DNA of 40,372 bases from Geminicoccaceae bacterium (lineage in GTDB: Bacteria > Pseudomonadota > Alphaproteobacteria > Geminicoccales > Geminicoccaceae), in the NCBI GenBank assembly GCA_025054575.1, contig JANWZN010000010.1, positions 1 to 40,372 on the forward strand. Reading direction: 5' to 3'. The position numbers were made by a program, and so were the translations under genes. This document shows positions 24,964-36,259 of the stretch, one piece after another (positions within the stretch are counted from its first letter, which is position 1; every line of letters starts with the position of its first letter). The notes beneath the pieces are model-generated. The model did no database searches. It was not told the origin of the DNA and saw only the letters and a program-made list of their open reading frames with translations.

Positions 24964-26469
24964 TCAGGAGAGCGCAAGACCGAGCAGAACGCCCACCGCG
25001 AGCGCCAGGAGCCAGGCGAGCCGGTCCTCGGACCGGCCGCCGCTCGGCTCGCCGCGCGCGGCCGGCTGCTCGACCCGCCGCTCGAGCCGCCCGAGCGTGC
25101 CGGGCAAGCGGCGCAGGGCCTGCACACCTTCGACCACCGCGTCGCGGAGCTGGGCCTCGGGCCCGAGATTCTCGCGCATCCACTGCTCGACGAGCGGCCG
25201 CGCGAGCGTCCAGATGTTGACGCTGGGGTTGAGGGCGCGGCCGACGCCCTCGGCGACGACGATCGTCTTCTGCAAGAGCAGAAGCTGCGGCTGGGTCTCC
25301 ATCTCGAACTCCTCGGCGGTGGCCAGGAGCTGGCCCAAGAGCCGGCCGAAGGAGATCTCGTTCAAGGGGAGCCCCAGGATCGGTTCGCCCAGCGCTCGGC
25401 AGGCCTGGGTGAAGGCCGAGCGGTCCTGGTCGGGCGGCAGGAAGCCCGCGCGGAAGAAGACGTCGGCGACGCGGCCGTAATCGCGCTCGAGAAAGCCCAG
25501 GAGTATTTCGGCCAGGTTGCGGCGATCGGCGAGCTCGAGCCGGCCCATGATCCCGAAGTCGAGCGCGATGATGTCGCCCGTCTTGGCGTCGATGACCATG
25601 TTGCCGGGGTGCATGTCGGCGTGGAAGAAGCCGTCGCGAAAGACCTGGTTGAAGAAGACGACGGCCGCCCGCTCGAGGATCGCATCGGGATCGAGCCCGG
25701 CGGCGATCAGTTGCTCGCGATCGTCGGCACGCAGGCCCTCGACCCATTCGAAGGTCACCACCCGCCGGCCGGTCCGCCGCCAGTCGACCGCCGGCACCCG
25801 GAAGCCCTCGGCGTCCTTGTTGTTCTGGGCGAACTCGGCGGCGGCCGCGGCCTCGAGCCGCAGGTCCATCTCGCGTCGCGTGGAGCGGGAAAGAAAGCGC
25901 ACCGCCGCCACGGGCTTGTAGCGCCGCAAGGGCGGGTGCAGCCGCTCCGCCCACTCGGCGAGCCAGAGGAAGAAGTCGAGATCGCGGCCGATCGCCTCTT
26001 CGATCCCCGGCCGCAGGATCTTGACCGCGACGAGCGCCCCCTCGGTGGTCCGCGCCCGGTGCACCTGCGCGATCGAGGCCGCGGCCACGGGCTGCTCCTC
26101 GAACTCGCCGAAAAGGGCCGCCACCGGCTGCTCGAGCTCGCGCTCGATCGCCGCACGCGCCTCCGCGGCCGGGAAGGGCGGCAGACGGTCCTGCAACAGC
26201 GCCAGATCGCGGGCGATCGTCTCGCCCAAGAGATCGGCCCGGGTCGAGAGCGACTGGCCCAGCTTGATGAAGGCCGGGCCCATCTCCTGCAGCGCGCGGG
26301 CGAGGCGCTCGCCCGGGCGACCGGGTGCTTCGCGCCGCGCGAACCGCTGGGCGACCTCGACGAAGGGGGCCAGCTGGGGGACGAGCGCGAACGGGAAGAG
26401 CGCGTTGTGGCGCGCCAGCGAGCGCGCGCAAGCGAGCAGCCGCGCGAGGTTGCGCACGCCCCGGAGCAT
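24964..26469 (-). CDS. ubiB: Ubiquinone biosynthesis kinase-like protein UbiB
   Basis: A 501-residue UbiB/ADCK-family protein needed for ubiquinone synthesis. Signatures are the KxGQ motif (FIKLGQSLSTRADLL, about residues 65-80), the alanine-rich loop AAASIAQVHRA in place of a kinase P-loop, VAVKILRPGIE with the Lys, FFHADMHPGNM as catalytic loop and IALDFGIMGRL as the DFG equivalent. A single hydrophobic helix at the extreme C-terminus (LAWLLALAVGVLLGLAL) anchors it in the inner membrane. It lies six bases after ubiE, the standard pairing. Confidence 0.96.
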   Translation of the reverse strand: MLRGVRNLARLLACARSLARHNALFPFALVPQLAPFVEVAQRFARREAPGRPGERLARALQEMGPAFIKLGQSLSTRADLLGETIARDLALLQDRLPPFPAAEARAAIERELEQPVAALFGEFEEQPVAAASIAQVHRARTTEGALVAVKILRPGIEEAIGRDLDFFLWLAEWAERLHPPLRRYKPVAAVRFLSRSTRREMDLRLEAAAAAEFAQNNKDAEGFRVPAVDWRRTGRRVVTFEWVEGLRADDREQLIAAGLDPDAILERAAVVFFNQVFRDGFFHADMHPGNMVIDAKTGDIIALDFGIMGRLELADRRNLAEILLGFLERDYGRVADVFFRAGFLPPDQDRSAFTQACRALGEPILGLPLNEISFGRLLGQLLATAEEFEMETQPQLLLLQKTIVVAEGVGRALNPSVNIWTLARPLVEQWMRENLGPEAQLRDAVVEGVQALRRLPGTLGRLERRVEQPAARGEPSGGRSEDRLAWLLALAVGVLLGLALS

Positions 26470-26475
26470 CGCACC

Positions 26476-27249
26476 TCACAGCCGCCAGGCGGAGTGGATC
26501 GCGGCGATCCCACCGGAGAGGTTGCGCCAACGCACCCGCTCGAGGCCGGCCGCCTCGATCAGCGCGGCCAAGGTCGGCTGATCGGGAAAGCGCCGAATGC
26601 TCTCCGCGAGGTAGCGGTAGCTCGCGGCGTCGCCGGCCACGAGCCCGCCCAGCGTCGGCAGCACGGTGAACGAGTAGAGATCGTAGAGCGGCTCCAGGGC
26701 CGGCAGCGCGAGCCTCGAGAATTCGAGGCAGAGGAAGCGGCCGCCCGGCTTGAGGACGCGTCGCGCCTCGGCGAGCGCCCGGTCGATGTGGGTCACGTTG
26801 CGGATGCCGAAGGCGATCGTGTAGGCATCCACGCTGGCATCGGGCAGCGGCAGGCGTTGCGCGTCGCCGACCACCCAGTCGATCTCGGCAAGCCAGCCGG
26901 CGTCGAGGGCCTTGTCGCGGCCGACCTCGACCATGGCGTGGTTGTAGTCGACCACGGTGACCCGGGCGCGGCCGTCGAGGCGGGCCAGCAGGCGCATCGC
27001 CACGTCGCCCGTGCCGCCCGCGACATCGAGCAGATGGAGGCCCGGCCGCGGTGCCAGCCAGTCGAGCAACGCCTCCTTCCAGAGGCGGTGGATCCCGACG
27101 CTCATGAGATCGTTCATGAGGTCGTAGCGGGCGGCGACCCGCTCGAACACGCCCTTGACCAGGCCCGCCTTCTCCTCGGGCGCGACCTCGGCGAAGCCGA
27201 ACGAGGCCGCGAGCCGGGCGGCGGCGCTTGCGGGGTCCTGCTCGCTCAT
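26476..27249 (-). CDS. ubiE: Demethylmenaquinone/2-polyprenyl-benzoquinol methyltransferase UbiE
   Basis: A 257-residue SAM-dependent C-methyltransferase of ubiquinone (and menaquinone) synthesis. The ATG is at 27249; the longer open frame is mutM antiframe. Key elements are [24 protein letters not shown], the SAM motif [12 protein letters not shown] (residues 74-84), [40 protein letters not shown] and [13 protein letters not shown]. It is the first gene of the minus-strand operon and is divergent from mutM with a 78-base gap that must hold both promoters. Confidence 0.97.
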   Translation of the reverse strand: MSEQDPASAAARLAASFGFAEVAPEEKAGLVKGVFERVAARYDLMNDLMSVGIHRLWKEALLDWLAPRPGLHLLDVAGGTGDVAMRLLARLDGRARVTVVDYNHAMVEVGRDKALDAGWLAEIDWVVGDAQRLPLPDASVDAYTIAFGIRNVTHIDRALAEARRVLKPGGRFLCLEFSRLALPALEPLYDLYSFTVLPTLGGLVAGDAASYRYLAESIRRFPDQPTLAALIEAAGLERVRWRNLSGGIAAIHSAWRL

Positions 27250-27327
27250 GCAGACAGCGACGGCTCCGTGACGACCGCCGTCCCATACGCGGCGGCCGGC
27301 GGGCGGGCAAGGCGCGGGGGTACGGTT

Positions 27328-28143
27328 TTGCCGGAGCTGCCGGAGGTCGAGACGATCACGCGCGGCCTGGCGGCGCGTCTTTCGGGGCGGCGGATCGTCG
27401 CGCTCGAGCAGCGGCGCCCGGATCTCCGCTTCCCGCTGCCCGAGCGGCTCGCCGCGCGCCTCGAGGGCCGCAGGGTCGAGGCGTTCGCGCGGCGGGGCAA
27501 GTTCATCCTCGCCACCCTCGACGACGGCTGGACCCTTCTCCTGCACCTCGGCATGTCGGGTCGGCTCGTGCTCGACGGGGCGCCGCGCGGACCGCACGAG
27601 CATCTGACCTTCCGCTTCGAGGACGGCAGCACCCTCCGCTTCGTCGACCCGCGACGGTTCGGCATGCTCGATCTCTGGCCGCACGAGCGGCTGGCCGAGC
27701 ATCCGCAGTTGCGGGCGTTGGGGGTCGAGCCCTTGGCGCCCGAGTTCGACGGGCCGCGGCTCGAGGGCCTGCTGCGCGGCCGCAGGACACCGCTCAAGAG
27801 CGCGCTCATGGACCAGCGCCTCCTGGTCGGCATCGGCAACATCTACGCCAACGAGGCGCTCTTTCGCGCGCGGCTCTCGCCGCGGCGGCTCGCCGGTTCG
27901 ATCGGCCCGACCCGTGCCGCGCGGCTTGTGCGCGCGATCCGCGAGACCCTCGAAGCGGCGATCGCCAAGGGCGGCACGAGCCTGCGCGATTACGTCCAGG
28001 CCAACGGCGAGCTCGGCAACTTCCAGAACGATTTCGCGGTCTACGAACGGGCGGGCGCACCGTGTCCGGCCTGCGGCCGGCCGATCCGCCGCATCGTCCA
28101 GGCCGGTCGGGCGACCTATTTCTGCCCGCGATGCCAACGCTGA
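27328..28143 (+). CDS. mutM: Formamidopyrimidine-DNA glycosylase (Fpg/MutM)
   Basis: A 271-residue base-excision repair glycosylase/AP lyase that removes 8-oxoguanine. The start must be the TTG at 27328 because the catalytic N-terminal Pro2-Glu3 follows at once ([13 protein letters not shown]). RRGKFIL (with the conserved Lys), [39 protein letters not shown] and a four-Cys zinc finger at the end (CPACGRP...YFCPRCQ) are all present. A run of G at 27316-27320 is the only ribosome-binding candidate. It is the first plus-strand gene of the block leading to dnaA. Confidence 0.97.
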   Translation: MPELPEVETITRGLAARLSGRRIVALEQRRPDLRFPLPERLAARLEGRRVEAFARRGKFILATLDDGWTLLLHLGMSGRLVLDGAPRGPHEHLTFRFEDGSTLRFVDPRRFGMLDLWPHERLAEHPQLRALGVEPLAPEFDGPRLEGLLRGRRTPLKSALMDQRLLVGIGNIYANEALFRARLSPRRLAGSIGPTRAARLVRAIRETLEAAIAKGGTSLRDYVQANGELGNFQNDFAVYERAGAPCPACGRPIRRIVQAGRATYFCPRCQR

Positions 28144-28159
28144 GCCGGCTGCCGACGCC

Positions 28160-28199
28160 GAGCCCGCGCGCGGGGACCCTGGACGCGGCCCGCGGGCTC
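28160..28199. terminator. GC-rich inverted repeat after mutM
   Basis: GAGCCCGCG (28160-28168) and CGCGGGCTC (28191-28199) are perfect nine-base arms about 22 bases apart, starting 17 bases after the mutM stop. There is no T-run. It may end the mutM transcript or just protect its 3' end. Confidence 0.35.
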
Positions 28200-28249
28200 C
28201 GGCAAGAAGCCGCGGCCTCGCTGCACCACGGCATCGCCGGAGCGCAGGC

Positions 28250-28287
28250 CCGGACGGGCGCGGCCCCTTGCCCGCTCGGGCGTCCGG
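28250..28287 (+). promoter_or_regulatory. Inverted repeat in the enoyl-CoA hydratase leader
   Basis: CCGGACG (28250-28256) pairs with CGTCCGG (28281-28287), with further GC pairing inside. It ends three bases before the AGGAGAC ribosome-binding site of the hydratase, so a leader hairpin could affect translation. In DNA this GC-rich the chance of such a repeat is not small. Confidence 0.25.
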
Positions 28288-28303
28288 ACCAGGAGACGGA
28301 CCC

Positions 28304-29077
28304 ATGGCCTACGAGATGATCATCGTCGAGACGCGCGGGCCCGTGGGGCTCGTGACGATCAACCGACCGAAGCAGCTCAACGCCTTGAACAGCCAGGTGG
28401 TGGCCGAGATCGAGCACGCCCTCACGGGCTTCGATGCCGATCCCGCGATCGCGGCTATGGTCATCACCGGCAACGAGAAGGCGTTCGCCGCCGGCGCCGA
28501 CATCAAGGAGATGCTCGAGAAGGACTTCGCGAGCGCCTTCGAGAGCGACTTCGTGGGTGCTTGGAACCGGATCGCCCGGCACAAGAAGCCGATCATCGCT
28601 GCGGTCGCGGGCTATGCGCTCGGTGGTGGCTGCGAGCTCGCGATGATGTGCGACATCATCCTGGCCGCCGACAACGCCCGCTTCGGCCAGCCCGAGATCA
28701 ATCTCGGGACGATCCCGGGGGTGGGCGGCACCCAGCGCCTCACCCGTGCCATCGGCAAGTCCAAGGCCATGGAGATGATCTTGACCGGCCGGTTGATGAG
28801 CGCGGAGGACGCCGAGCGGGCCAACCTCGTCTCCCGCGTGGTGCCGCTCGGCAAATTGCTCGACGAGGCGATCGCGCTCGGCGAGGAGATCGCCAAGAAG
28901 TCGCAGCCGATCGTCCGACTGGCCAAGGAAGCGGTCAACGTCGCCTTCGAGACCACGCTGGCCGAGGGCATCCGCTTCGAGCAGCGGGTGTTCTACGCGA
29001 CCTTCGCGACGGAGGACAGGAAGGAGGGGATGGCGGCCTTCGCCGAGAAGCGGGCGCCCGCCTTCCGCAACCGCTGA
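28304..29077 (+). CDS. Enoyl-CoA hydratase (crotonase)
   Basis: A 257-residue crotonase that adds water to trans-2-enoyl-CoA in fatty-acid beta-oxidation. The ATG at 28304 follows AGGAGAC by six bases. The oxyanion-hole segments are [11 protein letters not shown] and [15 protein letters not shown]; the two catalytic glutamates lie in GGGCELAM and [24 protein letters not shown]. The C-terminal helix motif [18 protein letters not shown] is typical of short-chain hydratases. An enoyl-CoA hydratase between mutM and rpsT-dnaA is a recurrent alphaproteobacterial arrangement. Confidence 0.95.
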   Translation: MAYEMIIVETRGPVGLVTINRPKQLNALNSQVVAEIEHALTGFDADPAIAAMVITGNEKAFAAGADIKEMLEKDFASAFESDFVGAWNRIARHKKPIIAAVAGYALGGGCELAMMCDIILAADNARFGQPEINLGTIPGVGGTQRLTRAIGKSKAMEMILTGRLMSAEDAERANLVSRVVPLGKLLDEAIALGEEIAKKSQPIVRLAKEAVNVAFETTLAEGIRFEQRVFYATFATEDRKEGMAAFAEKRAPAFRNR

Positions 29078-29116
29078 GCCGGCGAACCGAGCCGCGCGGC
29101 GAGGGCGCGGCCGCCG

Positions 29117-29144
29117 TTGACGGGCCGGGGCCGCGCGGCTATCT
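29117..29144 (+). promoter_or_regulatory. Sigma-70 promoter of rpsT
   Basis: TTGACG at 29117-29122 and CTATCT at 29139-29144 (16-base spacer) lie about 30 bases before the GTG of rpsT. This is one of the better -35/-10 pairs in the window and suits a ribosomal-protein gene. Confidence 0.5.
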
Positions 29145-29174
29145 GCACCAGCCCGAGAATCCGGAGAGACGATC

Positions 29175-29468
29175 GTGGCCAACACAGCCTCGGCGCGCAA
29201 ACGCGTGCGTCAAACGGCCAAGCGCACGCTTCGCAACAAGGCCCGCAAGAGCCGCATCAAGACCTTCATCCGCAAGGTCGAGGCGGCGCTCGGCGCCAAC
29301 GACCCGGTGGCCGCTCGCGCCGCCTTCGCCGCCGCCGAGCCGGAGATCCGGCGCGGGGTGAGCAAGGGCGTGCTGCATCTCAATACGGCCTCGCGCAAGA
29401 TCTCGCGGCTGGCGCAGCGGATCAAAGCGCTCGACCTCGCCGCCGCGGCGAAAGCGCCCGAGGCCTGA
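29175..29468 (+). CDS. rpsT: 30S ribosomal protein S20
   Basis: A 97-residue, very basic, helical protein that binds 16S rRNA during early 30S assembly. It starts with GTG at 29175 ([30 protein letters not shown]), with GGAGAG at 29163-29168 as ribosome-binding site. The [18 protein letters not shown]-terminal helix is typical. Length is slightly above the usual ~87 because of an Ala-rich tail. It stands between the hydratase gene and dnaA, as in most alphaproteobacteria. Confidence 0.97.
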   Translation: MANTASARKRVRQTAKRTLRNKARKSRIKTFIRKVEAALGANDPVAARAAFAAAEPEIRRGVSKGVLHLNTASRKISRLAQRIKALDLAAAAKAPEA

Positions 29469-29474
29469 GCGGCC

Positions 29475-29506
29475 GCGCCGCGCCCGCGCGTCCGACGCGG
29501 CGCTTT
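29475..29506 (+). terminator. rpsT terminator hairpin
   Basis: GCGCCGCG (29475-29482) and CGCGGCGC (29496-29503) are perfect eight-base arms with a 13-base loop, followed directly by TTT. It begins seven bases after the rpsT stop, so it is a good candidate for an intrinsic terminator despite the short T-tract. Confidence 0.6.
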
Positions 29507-29921
29507 CGGGTACCCGCACCTTCCAACCCCGAGTCGTAGATACGGTGCTGCGCTCTCCGCGCGGCGGCCGCTCGGTGTGCTGCCCGTCCCGCTCGGTCAG
29601 CACGTTGCCGGGCCGACACGGCCTCAACTTTTCAGTGAACTCGCACGTTCTCGTTTCGGTCGCCTTGCTCGCAGCCGGAACCATGATTAACCTCCACGGT
29701 CTCGTAAGAAGCCTGATCGTGGCGGAAGTTGACTTGCAAATATTTGACTTGCCGAAGACGACGCCAGCAATCGTGGGAAGTGCATCCTGATGCGCCGACC
29801 GCGAAGGCGCTCTACCATAGCTTGAGAGCTGGCGGGCGGGATCCCACGGGGCAGGGTCCCGCCGGGACGGTTCGGCCGGGCTCGGCCGAGCGAGGAGGTC
29901 GGGTGTCGGGAGGGGGCGAGG
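29507..29921. other. rpsT-dnaA intergenic region with A/T-rich core
   Basis: About 415 bases with no convincing gene. Bases ~29620-29760 are close to half A+T, unlike the rest of the window. They hold a TTAACC at 29689-29694 (a CtrA-type half-site), two direct copies of TTGACTTGC at 29729-29737 and 29744-29752, and a ten-base palindrome CAAATATTTG (29737-29746) lying across them. No match to the DnaA box TTATCCACA was found on either strand. The region most likely carries the dnaA promoter and its regulators. Good -35/-10 pairs could not be fixed with confidence. Confidence 0.5.
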
Positions 29922-31346
29922 ATGGCCTTGCGGTCCGGGCGATCATTGGCCTCTTCTGAGGCCGTGCGGGCTTCTGCCGAGGTCCGGATGGGTGCCGCGC
30001 CGAGCGAGGTCCAGCAGCAGTGGCAGCAGGTCCGAGCGCTGTTGCGCGCCGAGATCGGCGACACCGCCTTCGGTACCTGGCTCAAGCCTTTGGACCTGGT
30101 CGAGGTCGCCGGCGACCGCGCCGTGCTCGCCGTGCCGACCCAGTTCATGCGCGACTGGATCGTCGCCAACTACGCCGATCGGATCCGCATTCTCTGGACC
30201 CGGCTCAACCCGACCGTCCGCTCGATCACGCTCGTCGTCCGCCCGCCCGGTGCCGAGCCGGCACCGCCCGCGGCCCCGGCCGTCCGCGCCGCCGAGGCCG
30301 CGAGCGAGGCACCGGCGGACGAGCTCAGCGCCCGGCTCGACCCGCGCTTCACCTTCGAGACCTTCGTCGTCGGCAAGCCCAACGAGTTCGCGGTCGCCGC
30401 CGCCGAGAAGGTCGCCTGCTCGAGCAGCCCGCCCTTCAACCCGCTGTTCCTCTACGGCGGGGTCGGGCTCGGCAAGACCCATCTCATGCACGCGATCGCC
30501 TGGCGGATGCGGCAGCGCGAGCCCGGCCGGCGGGTCGTCTATCTGACCGCCGAGAAGTTCATGTACCAGTTCATCCTGGCGTTGCGCTCGAAGGACACGA
30601 TCCCGTTCAAGGAGCTGTTCCGCTCGGTCGACCTGTTGATGGTCGACGATCTGCAGTTCATCATCGGTAAAGATTCGACTCAAGAGGAGTTCTTCCACAC
30701 CTTCAACGCGCTCGTCGAGCGCGGCCGCCAGATCGTGATCAGCGCCGATCGCAGCCCCTCCGATCTCGACGGGCTCGAGGAGCGGATCCGCTCGCGCCTG
30801 TCCTGGGGCCTGGTCGCCGACATCCATCCCACGACCTACGAACTCCGCCTCGGCATCCTGCAGACCAAGGCCGAAGCGGCCGGTGTCGACGTGCCGCTGC
30901 GCGTGCTCGAGTTCCTCGCCAACCGGATCACGAGCAACGTCCGCGAGCTCGAGGGGGCGCTGAACCGGATCGTCCACCAGGCGAGCCTGACCAACCGGCC
31001 GGTCTCGATCGAGATGGCCCAGGAGATCCTCAAAGACGTGCTCCGCGCCAACGACCGGCGGGTCACGATCGAGGAGATCCAGAAGGCGGTGGTCGAGCAT
31101 TTCGGGCTGCGGCTCGCCGACATGACCTCCGCCCGCCGGCAGCGCTCGGTCGCCCGGCCGCGTCAGGTCGCGATGTACCTGGCCAAGCTCTTGACCCCGC
31201 GCTCGCTGCCGGAGATCGGCCGGCGCTTCGGCGGCCGCGACCACACCACCGTCATGCACGCTGTGCGCCAGATCGAGCGGCTGGTGGCCGAGGATCGCCA
31301 GCTCGCCGAGGACGTCGAGGCGCTGCGCCGCCGGCTGCAAGGCTGA
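29922..31346 (+). CDS. dnaA: Chromosomal replication initiator DnaA
   Basis: A 474-residue initiator ATPase that opens the origin. The ATG at 29922 has a strong GGGAGGGGG about five bases upstream; the ATG at 29988, giving MGAAPSEVQQQWQQV, would match the usual domain I start and is the main alternative. Domain I carries the WLKPLDLVEV region, then a short Ala/Pro linker (domain II). The AAA+ core has Walker A GGVGLGKTH near residue 180, Walker B LLMVDDLQF, and box VII/sensor segments. Domain IV ends with the DNA-binding signature GGRDHTTVMHAVRQIE. It is followed by dnaN after 135 bases. Confidence 0.97.
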   Translation: MALRSGRSLASSEAVRASAEVRMGAAPSEVQQQWQQVRALLRAEIGDTAFGTWLKPLDLVEVAGDRAVLAVPTQFMRDWIVANYADRIRILWTRLNPTVRSITLVVRPPGAEPAPPAAPAVRAAEAASEAPADELSARLDPRFTFETFVVGKPNEFAVAAAEKVACSSSPPFNPLFLYGGVGLGKTHLMHAIAWRMRQREPGRRVVYLTAEKFMYQFILALRSKDTIPFKELFRSVDLLMVDDLQFIIGKDSTQEEFFHTFNALVERGRQIVISADRSPSDLDGLEERIRSRLSWGLVADIHPTTYELRLGILQTKAEAAGVDVPLRVLEFLANRITSNVRELEGALNRIVHQASLTNRPVSIEMAQEILKDVLRANDRRVTIEEIQKAVVEHFGLRLADMTSARRQRSVARPRQVAMYLAKLLTPRSLPEIGRRFGGRDHTTVMHAVRQIERLVAEDRQLAEDVEALRRRLQG

Positions 31347-31481
31347 GCCGGCCGGCGGCGGGCGACCGACGGCGGGCGAAAAGGGTCAACCTTCCGCGAC
31401 TTTTCTGCTAGCCTTTCCTTCCCCGTACCGATCGGGGGCGGGTGCCGGCGCGGACCGGACCCGAGCCCGGGTGATGCCTCG

Positions 31482-32599
31482 ATGAAGCTCGCGATCGCGC
31501 GTTCCGCCCTGATCCGCTCGCTCGCCCACGTCCAGAACGTGGTCGAGCGCCGGACGACCATCCCGATCCTCGGCAACGTCAAGCTCGCAGCCGGCGACGG
31601 TGCCCTCGAGCTCACCGCCACCGACCTCGACCTCACGCTCCACGCCCGCGAAGAGGCGAGCGTCGAGCGGGCCGGTGCCACCACCGTCCCGGCCCACACG
31701 CTCTTCGACATCGTCCGCAAATTGCCCGAGGGCGAGGCCGTCCGGCTCGCCCAGAAGCCTTCCGGCAACGAGCTCGAGATCGAGGCGGGCCGCTCGCGCT
31801 TCGCGCTGCCGACGCTGCCGGTCGACGACTTCCCGGCGGCGGGCGGCGACGCGCTCGACGTGCGCTTCTCGATCGCGCCCGAGGAGCTCGCCAAGCTGAT
31901 CGCCAAGACCCGCTTCGCGATCTCGACCGAGGAGACCCGCTATTATCTGAACGGCGTCCACTTCCACACGGCCGGTGCGCTGGCCACGGCCATGCTCCGC
32001 GCCGTGGCGACCGACGGCCATCGGCTCGCCCGCATCGAGGTGGCGCTGCCCGAGGGGGCCGAGCGGATGCCGCCCGTGATCGTGCCGCGCAAGACCGTGG
32101 CCGAGCTCGCCAAGCTGCTCGAGGGGGCACGCGACCCGGTCGAGGTCGCGGTCTCGAGCGCGCGCATCCGCTTCGGCTGCGGCCCGACCGTGCTGATCTC
32201 GCGGCTGATCGACGGCAGCTTTCCCGAGTACGAGCGGGTCATCCCGCAGGGCAACGAGCGGATCGCGCTGCTCGCGACCCGCCCCTTCGCCGAGGCGGTC
32301 GATCGGGTCGCGACCATTTCGATCGAGAAGGCGCGGCCCGTGAAGTTCGCCTTCGAGGCCGGCAAGGTGACCGTCTCGGCCGTGAGCCCCGATTATGGTC
32401 GCGCGATCGAGGAGCTCGATGCCGACTATCGCGGCGAGCCGCTCGAGATCGGCTTCAACGCCCGCTACGTGCTCGACATCCTGGGCGAGATCGACGGGCC
32501 GGAGGTCCGGCTCGAGATGGCGAACGCCGCGGCCCCGACGCTGTTCCGCGATCCCGCCGACCCGGCGGTTCTGTTCGTGCTCATGCCCATGCGGGTCTG

Positions 32600-32600
<1 letters not shown>
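31482..32600 (+). CDS. dnaN: DNA polymerase III beta clamp
   Basis: A 372-residue sliding clamp that tethers polymerase III and other clamp-binding proteins. The N-terminus MKLAIARSALIRSLAHVQNVVERRTTIPILGNVKL, the repeated three-domain plan, EDFPAAGGD-like and TDGHRLAR segments, LIDGSFPEYERVIP and a C-terminus ending LMPMRV are diagnostic. The 135-base gap after dnaA contains a possible promoter (GTCAAC at 31385, GCTAGC at 31407). Its stop overlaps the recF ATG by one base. Confidence 0.97.
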
Positions 32601-36170
<3,570 letters not shown>

Positions 36171-36227
36171 GCTCGCCACCGCGCTGTCGCCCTTCCGCGA
36201 ACGGCCCGCCACGGCCTCGCGGCACGA

Positions 36228-36245
36228 TCGAACCGTCCGGTTCGA
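36228..36245. promoter_or_regulatory. Perfect palindrome directly before the phoD ribosome-binding site
   Basis: TCGAACCGTCCGGTTCGA, eight-base arms around a two-base centre, immediately followed by AGGAGGAGG (36246-36254) and the ATG at 36260. It could be a repressor operator in DNA or a seven-base-stem RNA hairpin that limits ribosome access. Confidence 0.45.
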
Positions 36246-36259
36246 AGGAGGAGGACGGC

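Noticed and set aside
24910-27327. In-frame extension of more than 800 codons upstream of mutM on the plus strand
   Set aside because: It is antisense to coaBC, ubiB and ubiE; MutM must start at the residue before its catalytic Pro, which fixes the start at 27328.
29545-29790. A possible 81-residue small protein with a hydrophobic stretch in the rpsT-dnaA gap
   Set aside because: It has no good ribosome-binding site, its codon use is unlike real genes here, and it lies over the A/T-rich, repeat-bearing region that looks regulatory.
29469-29921. oriC next to dnaA
   Set aside because: No DnaA-box cluster on either strand; A/T-richness alone is not enough.
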